This document shows, piece after piece, positions 1 through 5,800 of a DNA stretch of 8,240 nucleotides. The stretch comes from Myxococcales bacterium (GTDB lineage Bacteria; Myxococcota; Myxococcia; Myxococcales; Myxococcaceae), in assembly GCA_009885595.1 (NCBI GenBank), contig VFKJ01000339.1:1-8240 (forward strand), given 5' to 3'. The notes beneath the pieces are model-generated. The model was given only the letters and a program-made list of their open reading frames with translations. It was not told the origin of the DNA and did no database searches. The translations under genes were made by a program, and so were the position numbers. Each line of letters opens with the position of its first letter. The first letter of the stretch is position 1.

Positions 1-205
1 CACCAAGGACGATGCGCCGGACCTCGCCCAGGGCCGGGTCCAGGCCGTCGACCCGGCTTCCCGCCCGGGGGTGCGCCTCGAGGAGGCCCAGCGCGATTCC
101 GAGTTCATCCTCAAAGAGAGTCGGCGCTGCAGGCCGGTTCTGGAGCCACCATCGGTCGGCGGCCTCGATGTCGTCGCCGGCCAAAGGCGAAAAGCGGAGC
201 TTCAT
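1..205 (-). CDS. RelE/ParE-family toxin of a type II toxin-antitoxin pair (3' end outside window)
   Basis: The first 68 residues are visible, and the C-terminus lies beyond position 1. The reading frame opens with ATG at 205-203 and has no stop to the edge. The protein begins MKLRFSPLAGDDIEAADRWW and contains WWLQNRPAAPTLFEDEL (residues 19-35), a proline/glycine turn near residues 46-49, and EVRRIVL (61-67). This helix-hairpin followed by a beta strand ending in a VRR motif is typical of the RelE/ParE plasmid-stabilisation superfamily, whose members are usually about 95-105 residues. Family members act on gyrase (ParE type) or on ribosome-bound mRNA (RelE type). The deciding C-terminal residues are missing, so the target cannot be assigned. 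The start overlaps the antitoxin stop as ATGA, with no strong ribosome-binding site just upstream, which implies translational coupling. The family call is inferred from motif recognition, not from a search. Confidence 0.82.
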   Translation of the reverse strand, partial: MKLRFSPLAGDDIEAADRWWLQNRPAAPTLFEDELGIALGLLEAHPRAGSRVDGLDPALGEVRRIVLG

Positions 206-423
206 CGACGGTGGGAAGCGAGGCGGCTGAACAGTTCTTCTTTGTCGATGCCTTCGCCGCGATCGAACTGAGCGACCGCCGCTCCCAGTCCGGCTCGCGC
301 TTCTGGCGTCAGTTGCGAGGGCTCTTCTTCCTCGAAGCAGACGGCAACCTCTCGGCCCTCAGGGAGCGGCACGCCCTCGACTAGGATCTTCCCCTGTACG
401 ACCTTGCCTCGCGTGACTTTCAT
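202..423 (-). CDS. Small antitoxin-like protein paired with the RelE/ParE-type toxin
   Basis: This 73-residue protein starts at ATG 423-421 and stops at TGA 204-202. Its N-terminal half (KVTRGKVVQGKILVEGVPLPEG, residues 2-about 23, then REVAVCFEEEE) reads as short beta strands joined by G and PLPEG turns. The C-terminal half is helical, with LGAAVAQFDRGEGIDKEELF resembling the toxin-wrapping tail of ParD/RelB-type antitoxins. No obvious ribbon-helix-helix DNA-binding segment is visible, so it is not a standard ParD. The antitoxin role rests on its position immediately before a recognisable toxin, the four-base ATGA overlap and the acidic, small composition. A plausible ribosome-binding site precedes it. 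It lies 53 bases downstream of pbpC on the same strand, and no terminator is visible between them, so readthrough from pbpC is possible. The protein is certainly small and possibly of a family annotated only as hypothetical elsewhere. Confidence 0.75.
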   Translation of the reverse strand: MKVTRGKVVQGKILVEGVPLPEGREVAVCFEEEEPSQLTPEARAGLGAAVAQFDRGEGIDKEELFSRLASHRR

Positions 424-428
424 GGCTT

Positions 429-435
429 CACCTTA
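429..435 (-). promoter_or_regulatory. Ribosome-binding site of the antitoxin gene
   Basis: On the minus strand the sequence TAAGGTG lies just before the ATG at 423-421. The TAAGG core matches the anti-Shine-Dalgarno complement and is 7 bases from the start codon. This supports ATG 423 as the start. The rest of the 53-base gap (424-476) shows no convincing -35/-10 boxes and no hairpin with a T-run. Confidence 0.55.
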
Positions 436-476
436 CCGCGGCGCGCCGACATCGGCCGCCGACCCCGCGCGTTCTT

Positions 477-2831
477 CTAGCGGCGCACGACGAACTTCAC
501 CGTGTCGAGGAGCGCCCCGGAAGAATCGCGGACCTCCATCACGTGTGCACCTTGCGTCGCAGGAAGGTGCCCGGTGAAGGGCGGTTGCAGCTCGAGCGTG
601 CGCTGCCCATCGATCCACACCGCGAGCGGGCCCGCTGACGCCGACGCCCTCACCCGCACCGGGATCGCCTGATCAGCGAGCGGCAGGTCGGACAGCAGCA
701 GGAACTCTCCGCCGTTCACGGGGTTGAGCACCCGCGCGTTGCCTTCGCGCTCGGCGCTGCCCATGCACGCCGCCGCCAGCCACGGCTCGCGCGCGACGCC
801 TTCGTTCTTCGCCCAGTCGTAGAAGTCGAGCCCAAGATCGACCAACCGCCCCTGCGAAGCCGCCAGCTGCAGGCACTGTTGGCGAAGCTCAGGCGACAAA
901 GTGGCGGACAGCTCGCCATGCATCTCGCAGGGCCGGCTCGGCTCGGTGCCGGGCACGAAGAGCTCGTCCATCGCGGCCGGACAGCGGGGACCCGCGACGT
1001 GACCGGAGAGCGGGCAGATGGAGACCTGCGAGAGGCCGCGTCGATCGACCAGCGGCGCCGGCACCACGTCCTTCATCGCCTTGGTCATCACCCGCTTGAA
1101 GATCGGCCCTGCGCCGGTGATGCCCGAGACCTGGATCATCGGCGTGCCGTCGAAGTTGCCAGCCCACACCGCGACGGTGCGCTCGCGGGTGAAGCCGACC
1201 GTCCAGTTGTCCGAGTACCCCTTCGAGGTGCCCGTCTTCGCCGCCGCGGGGAATGGCAGCCGCAGGGCGTTGTCGATGCCGAAGGCCCGCGCGCGCGCCG
1301 CGTTGTCGCTCAAGATGTGCGTGACCAGCGCCACCGCGCGGCGCTCGGCGAAGCGGCGCGGCTCGAGCTCGCGTCGAAGCGTCAGCTCGTGACCGTCTGC
1401 GTCCCACGCGCGCAGCACGGGCACCAATGGGCGCACCACGCCACCGCGCGCGAGCCCGGAGTACGCACGCGCCGCTTCCCACAACGAGACCTCTCCGTTG
1501 CCGAGCGCGAGCCCCAGGCCGTAGTGCTCCGCGCCCGCCTTCAGTGACTCGAAGCCCGCGCGCCGGAGCACCTCGAGCGCGTTGCCCAGGCCCACGTCAT
1601 CAGCCACCCGCACCGCGGGCACGTTGTACGAGTTCGCCAGCGCTTCCCGGGCGCGCACCGGGCCGTGCAGGCGGCGATCGTAGTTCTTCGGCGAGTAGCT
1701 GCCCTTGGGCGCGTTGAAGGCGGTGTCGAGATCGGGAATGACGGTGGCGGGCGTGTAGCCGCGCTGGAAGGCCTGCGCGTAGATGAAGGGCTTGAGCGCC
1801 GAGCCTGGCTGCCGGTGCATCTGGATGCCGTCGTTCTGGCCGAAGATGGCGGCGTTGAAGAAGTCGGCGCTGCCGGCGTAGGCGAGGATCTCCCCCGTCT
1901 CGTTGTCGACCACCACGCTGGCCGCCGAGGAGACGCGGCGCTCGGTGAGCCGCCCCAGCTCCTGCGCGATCTGCTCCTCGACCTGCGGCTGCAGGCGCGG
2001 GTCGAGCGAGGTCTGCACCACCGCGGCGTTGGCGAGGCCCCAGTCGGAGAGGTGCGCCGAGACGAACTCGACGAAGTGCGGCGCGCGGAAGGCGGCGGTG
2101 AAGGCGGTGAGATCCGTCGGCTCGGCGCGGGCAGAGGCGACGCTCTCCTTCGTGGCGAGCTCGGTGCGCTCGAGCCGGGTGAGGACCCAGCTGCGGCGCT
2201 GATCGAGCTGGCCGGGGCGCCGGTAGGGATCGTACGCGGTCGGGCCCCGCGGAATGGACGCGAGCATCGCCGCTTGCCCCAGCGAGAGGTGCTTCGCGCG
2301 GCTGCCGAAGTAGAGCTGAGCGGCGGCCTCGAGCCCGAAGGTGTTGTTCCCGAACGGAACGCGGTTGAGGTACTGCGTGAGGATCTCGTCCTTGGTGAGG
2401 TGCGCCTCGAGGCGCATCGCCCACAGCGCTTCCTGCGCCTTGCCGAGGAAGGTGCGCGGCCGGGGGATCAGCGTGCGCGCGAGCTGCTGCGTGATGGTGG
2501 ATCCGCCCGCCACCACGTGGCCCGCCTTCAGGTTCTGCTTCGCGGCGCGCAGCATCGCGATCGGGGAGACGCCGAGGTGGCCGCGGAAGCGGTGATCTTC
2601 TGCTGCCAGGAACGCCGCTCTCACCTCGGGGTTGAGCTCGTCGGCGGTCAGCGGGGTCGAGCGGCCGTCGGTCGCGCTGCGCAGCTCTCGCAGCAGGTTG
2701 CCGTCGCGATCGAGGATCTTGACTGAGGACAGTGAGCGGTAGTTCAGCAGCCCCGCAGGCAGCGGCGCCGCGATGAAGGCCAGCACCGGGATCAGGGGTG
2801 CCGCCAGCAGGAAGAGGTATCGGCGTTTCAT
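477..2831 (-). CDS. pbpC: Penicillin-binding protein 1C, bifunctional glycosyltransferase/transpeptidase
   Basis: This 784-residue class A penicillin-binding protein is close to the family's usual length (E. coli PbpC is 770). It polymerises lipid II into glycan strands and has a transpeptidase domain, anchored in the inner membrane and facing the periplasm. MKRR followed by a hydrophobic stretch to about residue 27 is a signal anchor. The GT51 domain (about 60-220) has the catalytic motif EDHRFRGHLG (E78), GGSTITQQ (109-116), KAQE with the second catalytic glutamate E134, and EILTQYLN (149-156). The transpeptidase domain (about 300-590) has SALK (nucleophile S344, K347), SYN (401-403) and KTGTS (532-536), so all catalytic residues are present. 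A cysteine-bearing segment follows (C606, C617, C635, H638). Residues about 697-784 form the beta-sandwich C-terminal domain (BiPBP_C) that separates PBP1C from PBP1A and PBP1B. The start ATG is preceded by a purine-rich ribosome-binding site at 9 bases. It lies 54 bases downstream of the A2M gene, the partner expected for pbpC. Confidence 0.96.
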   Translation of the reverse strand: MKRRYLFLLAAPLIPVLAFIAAPLPAGLLNYRSLSSVKILDRDGNLLRELRSATDGRSTPLTADELNPEVRAAFLAAEDHRFRGHLGVSPIAMLRAAKQNLKAGHVVAGGSTITQQLARTLIPRPRTFLGKAQEALWAMRLEAHLTKDEILTQYLNRVPFGNNTFGLEAAAQLYFGSRAKHLSLGQAAMLASIPRGPTAYDPYRRPGQLDQRRSWVLTRLERTELATKESVASARAEPTDLTAFTAAFRAPHFVEFVSAHLSDWGLANAAVVQTSLDPRLQPQVEEQIAQELGRLTERRVSSAASVVVDNETGEILAYAGSADFFNAAIFGQNDGIQMHRQPGSALKPFIYAQAFQRGYTPATVIPDLDTAFNAPKGSYSPKNYDRRLHGPVRAREALANSYNVPAVRVADDVGLGNALEVLRRAGFESLKAGAEHYGLGLALGNGEVSLWEAARAYSGLARGGVVRPLVPVLRAWDADGHELTLRRELEPRRFAERRAVALVTHILSDNAARARAFGIDNALRLPFPAAAKTGTSKGYSDNWTVGFTRERTVAVWAGNFDGTPMIQVSGITGAGPIFKRVMTKAMKDVVPAPLVDRRGLSQVSICPLSGHVAGPRCPAAMDELFVPGTEPSRPCEMHGELSATLSPELRQQCLQLAASQGRLVDLGLDFYDWAKNEGVAREPWLAAACMGSAEREGNARVLNPVNGGEFLLLSDLPLADQAIPVRVRASASAGPLAVWIDGQRTLELQPPFTGHLPATQGAHVMEVRDSSGALLDTVKFVVRR

Positions 2832-2840
2832 CTTGGTCAG

Positions 2841-2850
2841 CCCTCTCCCC
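2841..2850 (-). promoter_or_regulatory. Probable pbpC ribosome-binding site, identical to an arm of the adjacent palindrome
   Basis: On the minus strand GGGGAGAGGG lies 9 bases before the pbpC ATG (2831-2829) and is the only purine-rich stretch at suitable distance. The same ten bases occur as the 3' arm of the palindrome at 2853-2876. In the transcript the 5' arm CCCTCTCCCC can therefore pair either with its neighbour or with this site. Confidence 0.5.
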
Positions 2851-2852
2851 GA

Positions 2853-2876
2853 CCCTCTCCCCCGCGGGGGAGAGGG
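2853..2876. repeat. Perfect 24-base GC-rich palindrome between the A2M gene and pbpC
   Basis: Each half is CCCTCTCCCCCG followed by its exact reverse complement, with no mismatch. A further copy of CCCTCTCCCC lies at 2841-2850, separated by GA, giving a layout of arm, two-base spacer, arm, inverted arm. Similar CCCTCTCCCC...GGGGAGAGGG palindromes are, to my recollection, dispersed intergenic repeats in several GC-rich proteobacterial and related genomes, so this may be one copy of a REP-like family. No U-run follows in the sense of transcription, so it is not a classical intrinsic terminator. It could form a stable hairpin in the mRNA that protects upstream message or modulates pbpC expression. 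Confidence 0.75.
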
Positions 2877-2885
2877 AGACAGGAT

Positions 2886-5800
2886 TCATTTCTGGGTGAC
2901 GGGAACAGGCAGCTCGACCGTGAACGAGCCGCCCTCACTGCGCCCCCACACCTCGGGCTCGTACATCAGCTCGCCTCGCGCCGGCTTCAGCACGAACGTC
3001 CCCGGCGTCGTCGCGCGCGCCACGAAGCTGGTCACGTGCACGCCCGGCGGAAGGTGATCCGCGAAGACCACCACCCGGCTGTCGCGCATCTCGACGTGGT
3101 TGAACGGGCTCCAGAACCGGTACGCCCAGGGGTTGTACTCCTCCTCCTCGGCGCCGCCCTCGTACCCGTCTTCCCCGCCCTCGTTCTCGTAGCCGACGTC
3201 GTTCTCTTCCTCGTCGGGCGCGCGCGCGAGCTTCGCCGTGGTGGCCAGCGAGGTGTCGACCGGCTCGAGCCCCGCAGGCAGCGGCACCTCGAACGCCGCC
3301 CAGTGGCGCTCCTGGTTCGACGCGATCCGCACGCGAATGCGCACCAGGTCGCCGGCGAAGAACTTCGTCGACTGCCCGCCACCCGCGTACGGCTCGAACC
3401 AGCGCTGCACGAACAACCCGCTGTCGAGCGACTTCGTGGGCATCTCCTTCGGCGCGTACTCGAGCAGCGCCGAGTAATAGAGAACGCCCGCGCCTTCCTT
3501 CTTGAAGGTGAGCTTCTGCGCGGCGCCGCCGGACTTCGCGAGCAGCTCCTTCATCGGCACCACCTTCGTCTCGGTCTTCATCGAGCGGCCCTTGAAGGCC
3601 TGCCCCATCAATTCGGCGGTGCCCATGGTGAGCGAGGCCTTGAAGTCCGGAGTGTCCTTCTCCTTGGTGCGCAGCACCTGCGTCAGGCCGATGAGCGACC
3701 ACGCCGCTTCCTGCGTGGTGCGCCACTCGCCGTCGCCCTGCCGCACCCCGGTGAGGTACTTCGCCATCTTCCCCACGTACGGATGGTTGGGAGAGATGTC
3801 GGTGAGCGCCTGCAGCACCACGCCGGTGGTGCGGGTGTCGGAGTTGAACAGGGTGGCGTAGGTCGCGCTCTGCACCTCGGCGATGGACACCCCGCTGGGC
3901 GATTCCTTCGCGTTGTTCATGATCTCCTGCATCAGCGCGTTGGCCTGCTTGCGATCGCCGCCGCCCACGTACATCGCGTTCGCGAGCAGCGCTCGCGCGA
4001 AGATCGAGAGCTTGTCGCGCCGCGCGTACAGCTCGGCGTAGCTGGCGGGCTTCGGCTTCTTCATGCGCGCCAGCACGTAGCTGGCGAACACGCGGGTCTC
4101 GTCGCCGCAGTAGAGCTGGCTCCAGCAGCTGCCGCAGTTCCCGCCCACCACGTTGGTCAGGTACTTCTCGGCGCGCGCGAGCCGCTCGGTGGGCACGGAG
4201 AAGCCGACCTCGTTGGCCCGGTAGAGCGCCAGGGTGGCGTAGGTGCTGGTCCACGGGTCCGAGCACATCGAGGAGGGCCAGTAGAGGAAGCTGCCCTCGC
4301 CGGTCTGCAGCGAGAGGATGCTCTTCACCGTCGCGCCGATCACCTCGTCGGGGTCCTTCCTGTCGGAGACGTCGAGCGTGGGGAACAGGTACGTGTTGAT
4401 CAGCGCGTTGAACTCGTCGTTCGCCGCGGCCTTCTTCTTGTCCGGCCCCGGCCAGGGCACGCCGAACTGGCCGGCGATCTCGCGCAGCGCGATGAAGGGC
4501 ACCAGGCGTGACGACTGCTGCTCGAGGCACCCATAGGGGTACTCGATCAACTGCTGGAAGCCGCGATCGAACCCGCCCAGCGACGTCGACGCCATCGACA
4601 CCGTCATGCCGCCCAGGTCGTCGTACACGTCCTTCGGAGGCGTGATGCCCTCGACGCGTTGGTCCGTGGTGTCGCCGTAGGTCGCGACCGCGTCCATCTC
4701 GACGGCGAGCTCGATCGGCAGCTTCTCCTCGACGCCGTCGCTCGCACCACCGCCGGTCGCCTTGAAGCGGAACGCGGCCACGCCGGGTTTCATCGCCTTG
4801 AACGCGAAGCGCACCTCGCGCGGGGCGCCTTCGTTGATCAGAACCTTCTGCTCGGCGGGACCGGTGAGCTGCGCGCCGCCCTCGACGCTGGCGGTCACCG
4901 TCACCTCGCCCGCCGACTGGCCGTGCGAGTGCACCACCACGCCGGCCTCGAACGAGTCCCCCACGCGGGCGAAGCGCGGCATCGCCGGCAACGCCATCAC
5001 CGGCTTGTTCACCTGCACGCTGGTCTCACCGCTGCCGAAGCGATCGGTCTGGGTGATCACCACCGCCATGATCCGGAACGAGGTGAGGTTGTCGGGCAGC
5101 GGGAACGAGGTCTTCGCCACGCCGTCCTGGAGCTCCAGGGTGGGGTTGAACAACACGGTGGTCTTGAACTGGTTGCGGAAGCCGCCGCCGGAGCCATCAC
5201 CACCGCCGCCGCCGATCTCTTCGCCCTTCTCTCCGTAGGCGCGCTTGCGCACCAGGTGCAGCAGCGGCTCGCCCAGGCGCATCGACAGCGGGCGCTCCGG
5301 GAAGATCGACGCGATCGGATCGGGCACGGTGTAGTTCGTCAGCCGCAGCACCGCCTCGTCCACCACGAAGAGCGTCACCTCACCCGAGGCCGGCTTCCCC
5401 GCGGAGTCCTTCACGTCGAGGTTCACGTTCACCGTCTCGCGCGGCTGGTAGTCCTTCTTGTCGGTGGTGACCTTCACCGCGAGGCGCTTGGTCTTCTTCT
5501 CCACGTTGAGCTTCACCAGGCCGACGCGCGCGTTGGGCCGCCCCGGATCGTCGCCGGTCTCCAGCCCGCCTTCCTTCACGCGCGAGCGCATGATCAACAC
5601 GCCCGCGAAGACGTTCGGCACCATCTCTTCGGTGATCGGGATCTCGACGGTGACCACCGAGCCCTCGAGGTCCACCAGCTTGCGCGAGAGCACGCCTTCG
5701 CGCTCCACGGTGAACATCGCCTTCGCCTCGGGGTACGGCGACTTGATCAGCACCTTCGCCACGTCACCCACGTCGTAAGACGTCTTGTCGGTGACCAACT

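Noticed and set aside
439..448. Ten-base palindrome CGGCGCGCCG in the gap between pbpC and the antitoxin, considered as an operator
   Set aside because: It is short and made only of G and C, so it is easily met by chance in this composition. No promoter boxes are visible around it.
1665..2726. A 353-codon plus-strand open frame antisense to pbpC
   Set aside because: It has a low-complexity Arg/Leu/Glu/Val composition, no domain, and lies entirely opposite the conserved pbpC coding sequence.
2853..2876. Palindrome considered as an intrinsic terminator of the A2M gene
   Set aside because: The stem is strong but no T-run follows on either strand, and pbpC starts 21 bases later on the same strand.
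1600..2889. A 429-codon minus-strand frame whose ATG (2889-2887) overlaps the A2M stop codon as ATGA
   Set aside because: The overlap looks like translational coupling, but the frame runs through the palindrome and then out of frame with pbpC, giving Arg/Pro-rich sequence without motifs. The pbpC frame holds all catalytic motifs and has its own start at 2831.
3036..4511. A 491-codon plus-strand open frame antisense to the A2M thioester and C-terminal domains
   Set aside because: It has the same Arg/His/Leu-rich composition and no motif; it is a shadow of the conserved A2M frame.
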